64,000 nucleotides of DNA from Gordionus sp. m RMFG-2023 (Eukaryota; Nematomorpha; Gordioida; Chordodea; Parachordodidae), in contig NC_088776.1 in NCBI RefSeq assembly GCF_954871325.1, forward strand, positions 43,790,569 through 43,854,568. The letters run 5' to 3'. Of the stretch, positions 12,966 through 25,852 are shown in pieces (positions within the stretch are counted from its first letter, which is position 1; every line of letters starts with the position of its first letter). A program made the position numbers and the translations under genes. Under the pieces are notes generated by a model that did no database searches, was not told the DNA's origin, and saw nothing but the letters and a program-made list of their open reading frames with translations.

Positions 12966-13383
12966 TTATTTTCTCTCCCTTCATTGCCTATTTTATTTAG
13001 TTTTAAGTTCTTCACTTCCCTTCTTTCTTTTCCTCTCTCATTTATATTTTTATTTTTCCTATTGACACACCCAAATATTCATTTTTTTTTGAACATTAAT
13101 TTCTATTTTTGAAAGCTTTAGCTAAAAAAAAATTAACTTGGCATGCTCGATAAATATAATATGTATTCCATTGGGATTTACAAAAGGAAAAATAATCATT
13201 ATAAAACTATTTTGATAAAGAGTATATAATATAAAATATAAAAATTATTAAAGGAGGCTAATATAAAAATATTGAAATGTCTGAATCTAGTATATATTTT
13301 CTTATTAGGATTTTGTCCTTAAGAACAAAATTTTATTGAATGTAATCCTTTTAAATATAAATCACTAAATGTTACTGCCTTGC

Positions 13384-13391
13384 TGTGATAT
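13384..13391. repeat. hAT left target-site duplication TGTGATAT
   Basis: Identical to 15308-15315, at the other end of the hAT element. Confidence 0.9.
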
Positions 13392-13739
13392 CATTGGCGT
13401 GCGCAGCGGGCCCCAAAGCTAAAAAATGCAGATGCCGGATATATTTTTTAAAAATATTATTGTTTATATTAATTTATATTTGTTAATATTTATTTGTATC
13501 TCATATTAATATATATTTAATTACATTTATTATCACATTCATAAGTTATTTTATCAATTAATTTCGATTTCAAGTTTTCCGGTGTAATATTAACTTATTA
13601 TTTTCAAATTTTTAGTGGCGTAATATTTATCTACCATTTTCAAATTTCTAGTCAAATAATAATTATTTCTGAAACTTCTGGTCCAACAGGGAAAAAGAAA
13701 TTGCAACCTTGTCCAACGAAATAGAGTCTCTGCCATCAA

Positions 13740-15049
13740 GCAGTAACAGCTTTTAAGGAGTTAGAAGAGCCAATTATTTGCTATTACTGAAATATCACAA
13801 TGGCCTGAAAGAAATATTTCCTCAGCAAGAAAATTATTGGATTCAATGCTTATTCCAAATATTATTTCTCATTAGAATGTATTATTTAATTATACAACTA
13901 TTTTAAGTATTACTTTTCAAAAACATGACATTGACTTGATTAAGAAGATGAAAATAGCGGAGAGCATTTTATCAGAACTCAAGGAAATTAGGGCTAATGT
14001 TGATGAAGAATTTCATATTTTATATTTTATTGTTGAGTCAAAAGCAAAGCTATACATGTTTAATATTTGTCTCCCTCGACTTGTAGCAAGGCAAGCTCAT
14101 CGTTAAAACATTAATATAGGATCGAAGATTTTATTTTAGATACAGATACATTTATAATATAACCCAAATAAATGAATTTCTAATTCATCATGCAGCACTT
14201 ACTAATCTGCAAATATTACTTCCACAAAAGCCTTCCCAACCTTTTTCAGATGGTGATAGAAAAAAAAATATTTGTTAGATTTTGATTATGAAGATGTTAA
14301 AGTATATTATGATGCCTTACTAGCTGAATAACTATGTTTATAAGATTAACTATGGTTGATATAGTCCCAAAAAATGCTATGGATGCTCTGCATTATTTCA
14401 AACACATTTTAGATTAAATTCCCAATGTATTAAAAGGATTTATAAACTCTTCCCATTAGTAAACGAATGAGAGAACATTCTCTTTTTTAAGAAGAATAAC
14501 AGAGGCCTGCAGAAGTACCATTTGCAGGGCACGGCCCGGATTTTTTTTAAAGATCTTTTACGGCCCGGCCGGCTTTTTTTAAAAAAATTTTTAGGCCCGG
14601 CTCGGCTTTTTTTAAAAAATTTTCAGGCCTGGCCCGGCTTTTTTTAAAATAAAATTTTCAGACCCGGCCCGGATTTTTTTAAAATAAATTATATTTATTT
14701 TTAATTTTTATTGCTAATAATAACGATTTCAAATATAGCTGTTTAAAAAAATACAGCCCGGCCTGGGTGTTTTTTTAAAAATAATTCAGACCCGGCTTGG
14801 GTGTTTTTTTAAAAAAATTCGGGCCTTAAAAAATTTTGGGCCCGGCCCGGTATTTAAAAAAATTAAAATACTGTGCGGCCCAGGGGCCAGGCCTGCAGGT
14901 CTCTAAAAAACATACCAAGAAGTACAACATCTGAAAATAGATTGAAAGGTTTGGATCTTTTGAATATTCATAGGCATTTGACGACAAGCAAGGATGAGAT
15001 AATTGAAAAATTAGCTCAATCCCAACGAAGATTGGATTTTACATTGTAA
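13740..15049 (+). pseudogene. hAT transposase remnants with C-terminal dimerisation domain
   Basis: Only fragments survive. The clearest is the end of the dimerisation domain. ERTFSFLRRI (with an indel) precedes the nested MITE. After it come RSTTSENRLKGLDLLNIHRH and then LTTSKDEIIEKLAQS, ending TLDFT-type at the TAA near 15047. This is the pattern of ZMYM1-like and 52-kDa-repressor-like hAT transposases. Upstream, the short spacer between the VARQAH block and the dimerisation domain shows that parts of the catalytic region are deleted or unrecognisable. Confidence 0.7.
14500..14905. mobile_element. CAGAGACCTGCAG-family MITE nested in the hAT transposase
   Basis: It begins CAGAGGCCTGCAG and ends CTGCAGGTCTCT. 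Internal blocks of GGCCCGG alternate with poly-T or poly-A runs. It interrupts the codons for FSFLRRI-KTY of the dimerisation domain. Target duplications are blurred by A-rich sequence on the right. It is younger than the hAT copy it sits in. Confidence 0.8.
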
Positions 15050-15315
15050 ATATATAACATACAAAATACAATTATTCCTAAGAAACTTTTTGTGTAAAGA
15101 CTCAAAAAATTCAAATTTCTATTTTGGGACATTTAAGTGATTCTTTACATATAAATTTTATTATAATTCACATTAATTTAAAATTGTGTATTCGGAATAG
15201 TTATTAGTCCTAATAAATTTATGCCTGATATTTTTAAAAAACGATAATAATTCTTAAAAAATTTTATTATTCCCCCCCCCCAGACCAAATTCCTGCGTAC
15301 GCGCTTGTGTGATAT

Positions 15316-15726
15316 TATTCTCTTATTTATTATTTGAAAGATAATGATTTAAGTTTGTTATGATATATATACCAGAGACCTTTAGGCGTAACCCAAACCC
15401 CGATCCGGCCGTAAAATAATTTAAGAAAATGGGGCTTTTTTTACTAAATTTTATTTGGCAAATGTTTAAAATAAATTATTAATTCTAATATTTATGCAAA
15501 AAAATTAATAAAAAAAATTGAGAATAATGTTTTAGATAAGAAATTTTGCCGCCCCGCCGCCGATATAAATTGCTGACGCGAAAAATGAGGAGCCGCCGAT
15601 CGCCAATAGTTTTTAAAACAAAACGCAGTGGCCAATTTTTAATCTGGTCTAAGTATAACTAATCTACGTAATGTTCAGACAATTTTGTCGTCAAAATTTG
15701 AACTACTCTTTATTAATATTAATTTA
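15316..15726. other. decayed MITE ends, no gene
   Basis: CAGAGACCTTTAGGCG at about 15373 looks like the left end of a MITE related to that at 11348, but no right end is evident. A CG-rich patch at 15549-15610 (GCCGCCCCGCCGCCG) resembles the termini of the element at 28037-28735. Confidence 0.4.
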
Positions 15727-16232
15727 TCAGAGCTTCGAAAATATAGGGGTTCTGTTAGTTTCGGTTTTTAGTTTAAACTTTTATAAAGGTTTTGTTCCAT
15801 TTCAGTTTTTATTGTTTATATCGGTTCGGTTTGGTTTAGAATTTATAACGGTTCTTTTCGATTCGTTCCGGTTTTACAAATATTTATATTTTTACTCCTT
15901 CTTTAATTTAATCATGAAGATTATTTTTTATAATTAACTAATAATTTGCCTAATCTCTATTAAATTGAGTATATAAAGTAAGACCAATAAATTTTGTATT
16001 GATTGGATTTGAAAATATTAGCGATTTAATTGAAAAAAAAAATTTAATTGAACGAATTTAAATTGCCCCCAAGGAAAATTAAAATATCAATTACATAATT
16101 TAAATTAATTATGTTAAAAACCGTTATGAATTGGTTTAAACCGATTTAAAAATATTTATAATAGTTCGGGGTTCGGTTATGGTTTAGGTTCAGAAAATTA
16201 TAACGGTTCGTTTAGGTTTCGTGGTTCGGTTT
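15727..16232. mobile_element. probable MITE rich in GGTTCGGTTT motifs
   Basis: The left terminus CAGAGCTTCGAAAATATAGG and the right terminus (reverse complement CAAAGGGCTTCAAACCGAACC) are loosely inverted. Multiple GGTTCGGTTT and AACCGTTAT-type motifs lie inside both halves. The long open frame at 15671-15937 comes from this repeat and is not a gene. Confidence 0.4.
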
Positions 16233-16267
16233 GAAGCCCTTTGTATTTATTTAATATATATATATAT

Positions 16268-16490
16268 CAGAGAGCGACCTGCAGTGGTACCATTTGCACG
16301 GTCCGTCCCGGATTTTTTTTTAAAAAATTTTTCGGCCCGGCCCAGGTTTATATTTTCAGGCCTGATTCGGATTTTTTTTTAAATATATTTTATTTATTTT
16401 TAATTTTCATAGCTAATAATGGTTTAATTTTTTGGTTTTAGAATATACGGCCAGACCCGAGTATATTTTAAATAAATTAAAATATATACA
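16268..16490 (+). mobile_element. CAGAGACCTGCAG-family MITE, right end lost
   Basis: It starts CAGAGAGCGACCTGCAGTGG and continues TACCATTTGCACGG, the shared family head, then GC-rich blocks and a core like the copy at 35248-35479. The right terminus is not recognisable. Confidence 0.65.
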
Positions 16491-17456
16491 AAAATTCGTA
16501 TAGAATATGAATGTATACTCAATTGCTCATTGTATTTTATTTGGATAGATTTAATATTATCTAGATCAGAGTTGTTACGGTAGAATTTCTTTAAATAAAA
16601 TAATGAGCTAAGATAGATTATTTACCAAAACAATTTCGGTCAATACACGCATCGACTAATTGAATCAGTCAATATACATGTATTGATTTTTACACGTATT
16701 GACTGTAACATATTACATATATATGCCAAATATATTGTTAGAAAAATTTTAATATATTCGAATTTTTAATCAAATAAATCCTATTACACAACAGAGACCG
16801 GGGTTATATAGCAGGTGAGATTTTTTATTTTAAAAAGTAAAATGTCATTACCTTTTAATCTTTAAAACTAATTGTCTCAAATTTGGTTAAAATTGTATTT
16901 CTATACATATTATTATCTACCATATGTTAATGTAGTAGAATTGATCAATTTTCGCACTTTTCATAAAATTTTCTATTGTATTTACTTAAGGCTAAAAGTA
17001 TACTCATTTAAATTTTATCAAATTTATGAGAGATATTCCTAATCTTTAAGCTACCAATTGACTGAATCTCAGAGTTTCTAGCTTATATAGATATATAGAA
17101 GAGGTAATAGTCACTTAAGCTAACTCATTCCTCCTAAGGCTATATGGCAAAGAATAAAATAGCGAATTTGTGAAGGAAAAATTTCCTAGGGCAACGAAAT
17201 CACAAAATAATATTTAAAATGGGTTTTCTGCTTGTAGAATCTACCCACTAACCATAATATTTTTTACAGATTTCAATTATTTTGTAATGATAGTAAACAT
17301 GAACCCATTTTAGCTGTCATTATTCCTATTGATACCCAAAGCTTTAATTTAAGAACAGATTATGGTCATGGGTCTAAGACAACTTAATATCTAATCATGA
17401 TAGTGATATTGAAATATGATTAAATTACTATAATATTCATTTTTGTAGTTAATGAC
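16491..17456. other. gene-free AT-rich stretch
   Basis: Nothing recognised. Short repeated ATTGACTG-type words occur near 16640-16710. Confidence 0.5.
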
Positions 17457-18600
17457 CAAGCGCATAGCCAAAAAATTTCTACCTGGGATGGGATAATTTT
17501 TTTATAAATTATTTTTAATGGATTATTAAAAATCTATTAGAATGTATCATCATGAAATTTATATGAACCAATCATATTTTCAAAATGACAAATACGAACA
17601 CAATGAAAAACAAAAAATGTGGAAAATACAAGATATTCAAAAGCGAATATAATATTGTTAAAAAATATTATAGCTACATAACCAGGTATGTAAATAACAG
17701 TTAAATATAGAATTAACCCTTTATATGAGGATTTAAAAAGTTGATCAAAATGTCTTTCATAAATGGAAATTTAATATTCTTTGCGATTGCACTAATTTTT
17801 CAATAATTTGTTTTGTAATTGAAGATTAAATCTCTATCTATATTAATCCATTCAAACGATTTTCGGATGTCGTACTTCTGAGATAGGTGATTGTTCTCCA
17901 TAATGAAGATAAGTTTCATTCATTGATACTTGTTTGTTTTGGCATATACAGTGATTTTAAAAATTACAAAATATATTTTATAGTATGCCATCACGTTTCT
18001 TGGAGGATTATTTATTAAACTTAATCTTTCATATCGGGTAATAGTATTTTTAAGGCAGAACCATTTGCTGAATCACAAATCGTACATTGATTTGATTCAA
18101 AAATATATCCAAAAGTGGAATATAACGGTTATTCTATAGTAATCCCCCAGATTGAGCCCAGGTTAATATTGAAACGATTGTTCTCTGAGGTGCAAGTCGA
18201 GACTTGCGATTCTCAAAATAGATCTCATAAAAATATTTGGTAGATAATATTCTTAGTTTTCTAAGTCGTTATATAATAACATTCGTGTAACTACATCTAA
18301 ATCCATATCATTTTTTTTTTAATATAGCATTAAATTGTTGTACAATCAAATAATTTATTAATATATCCGAATGAGAAGAAAAAATCGGCTGTCCTATTGA
18401 ACCTAATAATGTATCAGCTTCAGGTGCAATATCTGAGGCATTCTGATATTTCTCCAAGGGTAATCAAAACATGTTCTAGATCCAAAACGCTGTGACATCT
18501 CTATATTGAAGGCTCCATCGTGTCGGGCAGGATTTTTGCAGTTTTTCTTCTTGTAGCACAAAAAGTCTTAAAAATAATTATATTTATTTAATTACTAACC
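17457..18600 (-). mobile_element. hAT relic with ZMYM1-like transposase fragments (minus strand)
   Basis: The plus-strand left end CAAGCGCATAGCC is a diverged CAGTGGCGTAGCC terminus. On the minus strand, EEKLQKSCPTRWSLQYRDV (about 18550-18490) matches the LKKLCPTRWSSR block of ZMYM1-like hAT transposases. Farther on, a YYRITV / IPLLDIFLNQINVRF pair in two frames (about 18160-18070) matches the EYYRISVFIPYLDHLI region. Frames shift between blocks. No right terminus or target duplication was found, so the upper boundary is approximate. Confidence 0.6.
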
Positions 18601-20850
18601 TCCCGATGATCTTAATTCTTCATTATCTATCTTTTTAGATTCTTCATTTTGTTCAATAGATATAATTTACAATCATTTCAGATTATAAACATAAATAATA
18701 AGTTATTATCATAATGAGTTTGGGTTATATATATTTTATATAAAATTATAGTAATTTTAGGTTTTAGTTCATTAAAATTTTCTTATATCCATCAGTGTTT
18801 AATGTTTAAAAAATATAATAAAATATGCTTCAGATTCGTGGAAAAAAATATTACTAGGAGATCGGGTATTGTTATCACAGGCAGATAATTTTTATCAAAT
18901 AATTTTAAACCTAATAAACTTTGATATCTGAAATTTAAATTATAAATATATTTTAATATTACGCCTCAATGGTTCTAAAAATGTCTTGCAAAAATATTCA
19001 TAAAAAGTTTTAAATGCATTTAACATGTCAAAAGTAACTTTTAAATTTTACATTTTTACAAATAAATTTTTCCATAAAAGTTACTCAGACTAGGTATCAA
19101 TCCTAAATGATAAAATATATTCTCACTTTTATCATGTATAAAAATATTGACAATATTTATGGTAATTTATTATCTTGATAGGATAAATATAAAGACCTGG
19201 GACTGGTTTTGGAGTGCGTATAAATTTTAAGCAAATTAATTTAATCCCATAAAATAAAAAAAATTCCAGAAGAGCAAAACACCCGCCTAGTGTTGTTAAT
19301 TTGCTTTGTCTTACCCCGTGGTTTATACTTATGGTTTAGACACGGGTTCTGATAAACGAAAACTAAGAAAAAATAAATCTCATTTACTAATTTTAAATTA
19401 AATCTTATTATACATTCTAATTATAAAGATTCTCATTTTCTTGGGGTGCTTTTGATTGGAATTTTGACCTATCCATTTTTTTCTCTTCCAGACTATGTTA
19501 AATTGATTTATATATATATTAGTTTCTATATTATATAGTTAACAACCCTCTTCAAAACTTTTGTGGGGTTTATAGGATTACAATACAACTTAAAAAAAAT
19601 TTCTTAGTTATAATATCGAGAATTAATTATTTCTTGAACATATTATTTTTTAAAATTTGCCATAACATAATTATACTTAACACTCAGCATATATTTTTTT
19701 TATATTTTTGAATTATTAATTATTATTTTTCAGTGTTGTGATGATTTAATAAACATGTTGATTAAATTAAAAATAAAACCGATTGAGATAAAAATATATT
19801 GTTTGTAAAAATAATTAAAATAACACATTTACTTTTAAAAACTTGAAGTTGAAAGAAAATGTTGAGAAAAACGTTATTTTAAAAACTTCCTATAATTTAA
19901 CTTTAATTAAAATTAATTCTTTTTAAGTTTTACCACTATTTTAATTTAAATTTCTTTAAACCAAATAGCCGTTAAAAAATCGGCTAGACCAAGTTTTTAG
20001 CCTAAAATCACTCTGGCTTCGGAGTCTTTCTTAGAAAAATAGAGGCTCAAATTTTCAAGAAATTAATATAAATTAAAACGCCTTAAAGTTAACGGATTTT
20101 CTTCGGCAAGCGCCTGAAGATTGAGTCAAGTAAACCTTTATTTAGCCATAATCCAATTATAGCAATTACACAAACTATATAAAAAGTGTAAATTGATTTT
20201 ATATATTTTGACTTCAGAATAGGCAGGAGAAAAAGATGCTTTTTTATAAACCCCCCCCCCCTAAATAAAAACGAATCCAAAAGTATTCTAAATATCCCAT
20301 TCAAGCTCCATCTTGTCGAATTTAGGAACTAATGCTATCAAATGTACTTGTCCAAGATACATTTCTAAAATTATTTAAAAAATCAATACTAAAAAATAGC
20401 GATGAAATCAAACAAATCGGGCTAGAAAGTTCGCACCTAATTCTGAACTAGGATGGGGCATAGCGATACTAATTTATTAAGCCTGAGAATTAGGGTTAGG
20501 GTTAACCACGTTTTAAGAATATTTCCATGGCCCATCGACCGGTCTGTTGTTTTGAATCCTTTTTTTAATACTGGAAATTATTTTAAAACTCAAAGAAAAA
20601 TGATTTATATATTGATTTAAAAATTTTTTAAAAAAGAAAATAATTTCTAATATTAAATTATAGGAAAATTTAAATTGTTACTAGATATTTAAAATTCAGA
20701 TGTGTTATTTAGCTGAACCCCGGGTCTAAACCGCGGATCTGAACTCCGGGTCTGTGGTCGGGGTTCGTGCTCAGAGCTGGTTTAGTCGATTTTTAGACCC
20801 CGGGTCTGGGTTTTACATAACCAACCAATTAATAACATTACACCCGCCAT
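18601..20850. other. gene-free stretch with GC-rich repeat remnants
   Basis: No exon recognised. 20450-20540 and 20710-20815 carry inverted GACCCGGGGTC-like words (CCCCGGGTCT twice) and probably mark a decayed MITE. A 10-C run lies at about 20251. Confidence 0.4.
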
Positions 20851-22003
20851 TAGGCCTATTCAAAAAAGATTCGAATAGAATAATGACGAATACGAATAAT
20901 AAATTGTCTCAATAAGAATAATCATTTATATTCGAATAAAACGAATTATTCGGAATGTTTAATCAATTGTTTTTAATAAAATCTAACATTTGTCATTTCT
21001 AATTGATAACTTCCAATCTGACAGGTAATGTGATTATAGAAAGATTAGCACAGATTTAAAATTTTCTGGAGTGGAAATTGGAGGAATATTTGAACTTTTT
21101 ATTTACCCGTATTTTTTGAATCTCATGACAAGTCAATATCAATTTTATGACAAATTATGTTAAAAAATTACACAAACCAAAGTAATATATTAAAATATAA
21201 TACATTTTCACAATAAATTTTTGTTAGCTACCTTAATTATGAAGAGAATAATTCTGGTGAAATAATTATGCTTGATCTTAAAGTTCACAAAATTTCCACA
21301 AAAAATAGCGATTATATACGATCAATACAGACAGAAAAGGCTGCTTGATTGCAAGAGCATTATAAAATTTAAAAGCAAAACATCATTCCAACTTATTAAT
21401 AATTACAATAGGTTCCATTCACACCTCAGATATGAGTTGTCTTGTAGTAAAATTGTTTAAAGCCTAAGTCATCAATTTCTTTATTTAACAAAAATTAATT
21501 TAAATAATACACCTTTATAAACTGTTATTACTAAAGATTTTATAAATGATGTTGATTGTTCTGTAAAATCAATATGCTCTAACGCTCTTAAATTGCATAT
21601 ATACATTTGCAGAAAAAGAACAGTTGATAACAGAAATAATACCCAAAAATAAAAGTCAGATTAATTTTTCATCTGATATCTGGACCAACCCAACACAGGT
21701 TCCTTTTCTAGAGCTAACAGCCCATTTTATTGATAATAACATAATTTTGAATGTTCTTTCGATAAGTGAAACAATTAAATTAATAAAAATTTTAATTTTG
21801 TTTATAACTTGATCACTTATTTTTTATCATCAGAAAATAATCTTTTATGTTAAAAATTAAATTTGCAATAAAAAATTATTTTATTTCGAAAATTTCAATT
21901 ATTCGAATCGAATACGAATAGTAGATTTAATACTCGTACGAATACGATAAATCGAATATGAATAATGTACTATTCGATTCGAATTGGTTTTTGATTATGC
22001 CTA
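20851..22003 (+). mobile_element. hAT (Ac-like) deletion derivative with ATTCGAAT-rich ends
   Basis: The termini are TAGGCCTATTCAAAAAAGAT on the left and TAGGCATAATCAAAAACC (reverse complement) on the right. Each is followed by dense ATTCGAAT / GAATACGAATA motifs. The flanks CGCCAT and TGCCAT hint at a decayed duplication. Between them lie transposase fragments: a frame at 21272-21460, and 21624-21812 containing INFSSDIWTNPTQVPFLEL then TAHFID, the classic TTDxWTSPxxxxFLxxTAHFID motif of Ac-type hAT transposases. The dimerisation domain is absent, so it is an internally deleted copy. Confidence 0.75.
21624..21812 (+). pseudogene. hAT transposase fragment (DxWTxP motif)
   Basis: A 62-residue fragment. 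The FSSDIWTNP motif is at residues 17-25 and the TAHFID motif follows about ten residues later. Both belong to the start of the catalytic region of Ac-like hAT transposases. The frame then runs into AT-rich nonsense. It is too short to be functional. Confidence 0.75.
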
Positions 22004-22528
22004 TGCCATATACCCTCTCCATACTTATCCCTTTGAGGTCATTCCCATTAATAATTGATTAGTACACCCCCCCCCGTCCTAGTGTTAGTTAGAGGACCCT
22101 GACAAATATTGAATTAATTGACAAAATGCCATATATATAAGCAAAATAAAAATATATTTCAGATTGTTTTAATATAAAAGAGTTGGAATTAAAAATAAAT
22201 TTCATTAATTTGTTTTTATAAAAAATATTGAAAAACTAAATTTATTAAAATTATAAACCTTTGTAATTAAAAATAATATTCAACTTCAAAATATACATAA
22301 AAAATTTTATATCCCTTTATAGCTATTTAATTTGAAAATTATAATTTATTTTTTAGAAAATTAATTAAGTGAGGTCTATTCTATAACTAAAGAAATAGGG
22401 GAGGGGGGGTTAGCTTTTTTTCCTTAGCAAATCTACAGTTTTCGTAACTACCATTTCAAGCTAATAAAAATTTTACCTTTCCCCCTCTTCCGGAAAAATA
22501 ACCATACAAAAGTCTTTCCCTCTAGTTG
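22004..22528. other. gene-free AT-rich stretch with C/G runs
   Basis: A run of about nine C at 22067 and GGGGAGGGGGG at 22393 face each other. They could be the G/C-run ends of a decayed hAT element, but no termini can be fixed. Confidence 0.35.
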
Positions 22529-22694
22529 TGCAAAATCGCTCCATTTGAGCCCATTTTCTGTGACTAAGCCTTGAGATTTCGCTAATGATGTTTCAAACCT
22601 TAGTTCAATCTAAGAGCACAATCTTCAAACTTAAGTAATATTTTTCTGGGTAAAATAATGAATTATCCGTTTTTAAAAATGGAGCGATTTTGCA
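22529..22694. mobile_element. small MITE, TIR TGCAAAATCGCTCCATTT
   Basis: The 18-bp terminal inverted repeats are perfect (22529-22546 and 22677-22694). The interior (ACTAAGCCTTGAGATTTCG) matches the copy at 25223-25403. Flanks TAGTTG and TTACTA show no convincing duplication. Confidence 0.75.
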
Positions 22695-25222
22695 TTACTA
22701 TTTCCCTCCATTTTACAATAATCCTGGATATTTATGCCTATAAATAATGTTCTTAAATCTGAATAGCTTTATATTCTGTTTATGATATAATCTAAAATGT
22801 GAATAGATTTATGTTTTAAAAAAATCGAGCTAGGACACATAGTTTCCAATATTTTTTAGAAAAACTAAAGTTTCACTTGACATGTTATTCTTTAAAAAAT
22901 TTAAAGGTCGAGTATGGTGGTTTTAAACAAAGTTGACTATAGCCCCAGGGTTATCTTTACCCAGTCCCCCCCCCCTATCTACAACATAAGTAAATAAGCA
23001 TTTAAGATCATTTTAAAGAAACTTTAAACATATTAAGCTTAATGGGTTAAATTAATATCATTTCCTAATTATAATTATAACTAGAATTCAAATTTAGGCT
23101 CATTGATTCAATTTATATAATATTTACTCGAATTAGGTCTAGAAAATTCGCACCCTAAAACAATAAGTATAGTTATTAGCTACTTTAGAAAAAAATTTGT
23201 ATACGATATAGAAGACCCTATTCAAAAACGAAATAGATAAAATCGACACAAGTAAAAAAAAAATAGTTTTTTAATTCAATTAAATGATCAGCCATTTATT
23301 CCAACCGAATAATTTTTATTCACATTCGAATATTGATTCGATGTATTCGAAACGTCAAATATAATTATTAGAAACGAAACGAATTGAATATGAAATTCGA
23401 TGAATGAAAATAAGAAGGAAAAGAACTATTGAAAATTATAACTCATTTAGAACTTTTCTTAGTTTTTACTTAGAATTATATGTATTTTTATTGTAAATAT
23501 TATATAAAAATAATTTAAGATAAAGATATTTATAAAAGTTTACTTTGAACGTAGAAATTATGGGAAGAATATTGTATTCACTAATAGCAGATTTATTTAC
23601 AAGCAAGACATACATTACAGTGGAGGTTATATAATATTATTTTTTCAAATTTTAATATATTCTAAATAAAAATTCATATAATCAAAATACAAGTTTAATT
23701 AAACTTTTAAAAATAACCGTAAATTATATTTTGCTTAAATCATGAGTAAAATATAATTTTTTTTAATTAACAATGTTATTTACTCCATCAATCCTTCTGT
23801 TTCAAACAAGAAAGAACCATGTTTTCTTAAATAAAATTATAAAAAGGGAATATTAAAAAATAAAATATATCTATATCATATTCAATAAAATAAATAGATT
23901 TATATAAAAATATTTATTATTATTAAATTTTTATTTTTTGTACAAACAAATTTATAAAGTAAACGATAAAGCCATTCATTCATTTATTATCTACCACTCC
24001 AAAATGAATTTTCGTTATTTACATTTATAAACCAATTATATATAATTAATCAAAAGAAATAACCAAACTTCAAATATAATAAAAAAAACAATAAAATATT
24101 GGAAAAAAACAAACAAATAATTGATCAAATTATTTTTCCTAATAATATTTCGGACACGGACATAATATTAAAAAAAAGATTATTATCTTATCAATTTATT
24201 TTGCCAATTTATACAAATCATAAAAGTCGAGCAGGATGGATAATTATGATTTCTTTTTCTAAAAAAAAAAGCATTTTACATACCAAGTGGATAAAAAAAA
24301 TATATATTTTCTAAAGCATGTTATTGATTAAAAATTAACACTCAAAAATAAAAATAAATATTTCTCCCAAATGAAAAGAAAAACACGCAAAATATATAAA
24401 TTGGCTTCTCTTGAAGCAAAGGAAGTTTTTTTGGCCAATTTAATAAAATAATATATTTTTTAAAGTCTCTGTACAATATAAAATTTAATTTTTTTAAAAA
24501 AAAATTAACAGAACTTTTTCTCAGAGGATATATATATTTTTATACTATTATTATTGATTATTATTATTGGCTTAAACAATGCAATTATTTTAGTTCAGGA
24601 TTAGTAATATATAAGAGTTATTTATTCTGTACTGTTATTTCGATCTTATATACTAGTAGTATTATACTACATTTTAGTAATGTAAATGAATGCACTCTTT
24701 AAAAAACAGTGTAAAATTAAGAGACAACCCGCTAATAAAATCTAATATTAGTTAATTCATCGTAACAATCATTAAGACTTTCGAAGAAAAATAAAGTTAT
24801 TATTTTCATGATTATATATTAAGTTTAGAAAAATAAATTCTTCGAATTGGCAGATAATCAATCAGAATTGAATAAATTAAGACCTTATGATCTTTATGTG
24901 GGCATTGATATTTGGAAGTGGCAAAAACAAAAATTTATCACTTTTAAATTGACTAAATGTTGGATTTAAATTTTATTTTCTTAACAAGCACATTTTCATA
25001 ATTTCCTTGAGCGCCTATAATTTTCACTGCTTAAATAAAGAAACGGATTTTACTTTAAGGCTTTGTTTATATTTTTTTTACAGGATTATATATAATCTAT
25101 ATTTCCAAGAATAGTAGCTGAACCTAAAGATAAAAACAGGTAGGGTTGGTTGACAAAAATTTCAATAATAATTTCAGACCCTAGTGCCACGTATGGTTTT
25201 AAATTATCCTCTTACCCAGAGA
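22695..25222. other. gene-free AT-rich stretch
   Basis: No exon recognised. 23290-23410 carries ATTCGAAT motifs like the ends of the hAT element at 20851. A 12-C run lies at about 22968. The open frame at 24099-24314 is AT-driven. Confidence 0.45.
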
Positions 25223-25403
25223 TGCAAAATCGCTTCTGAGCCGATTTTTCAGTATTTTAACCAGAAAATGTTGACTAAGCTTCGAGATTTTGTTGTTAAA
25301 TCTTTGTGCCATCTATGAGAAAAATCTTCAGGCTTGTATAATATTTATCTTGATAATACTGAGTTAGCTGTTTTTAAAAATCGGCTCAATTGAAGCGATT
25401 TCG
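25223..25403. mobile_element. second copy of the TGCAAAATCGC MITE
   Basis: Left end TGCAAAATCGCTTC + TGAGCCGATTTTT; right end, read inverted, TCGAAATCGCTTC + AATTGAGCCGATTTTT. The core ACTAAGCTTCGAGATTT is shared with 22529-22694. Confidence 0.7.
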
Positions 25404-25852
25404 AATCACTACTTCTACCTACTGATACTTTCCACAAGTGGTAACCCTGCTTGATTAACTATACCATTTTTATCATAAAAAAATATTCCTATAAAATTTT
25501 ACCATTTTTTGAACACAAATTTACTATTAGAGGTCATCCCTGGATCATTTCTAAAACGTTGCGTTTAATATGCAAAAAGTTATTGTAGGGATTTTAAGGA
25601 TAGAGTTAGAAAAAATTAAAGATATTTATTTAAGTGGTGGTAAATAATGATCTTTATCACAATTTATCAGTGTATATATATATCTTTCAGTAAAAGTTAT
25701 TGCATATAAAAAACATTTGAATTTTATTTCAACAAGAAAATAAATTAACAATTACAATTATCGATACTTTAAATATTAGATTTGTAGCCGGAAAACAATA
25801 TACAAACAAATAATATTATATTATAAATAAAAGACCATAAAAATATATATTA

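Larger units (their letters stand above)
13392..15307 (+). mobile_element. hAT element, ZMYM1 / p52-repressor-like transposase relic
   Basis: A perfect 8-bp duplication, TGTGATAT (13384-13391 and 15308-15315), defines both ends. The termini CATTGGCGTGCGCAGCGG and (reverse complement of the right end) CAAGCGCGTACGCAGGAAT are diverged copies of the common CAGTGGCGTACGCAGGAATTT terminus, followed on the right by a C run. Inside, plus-strand fragments of a transposase are readable: AVTAFKELEEP (13740s), HDIDLIKKMKIAESILSELK (about 13930), VARQAH (about 14090) and the C-terminal hAT dimerisation domain (14470-15050). The coding region is broken in several frames, and a separate MITE (14500-14905) sits inside the dimerisation domain. 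Confidence 0.85.

Noticed and set aside
12827-13112. Open frames rich in Lys-Glu-Gly-Arg or Leu-Pro-Ser
   Set aside because: They are translations of the (TTCC)n microsatellite on both strands.
19290-19310. TAGTGTTGTTAATTTGC as an end of the 36987-type foldback family
   Set aside because: The match stops after about 12 bases and no partner end or duplication was found.
24099-24314. 71-residue Ile/Lys-rich open frame
   Set aside because: Composition is what AT-rich random DNA gives; no domain or homologue recognised.
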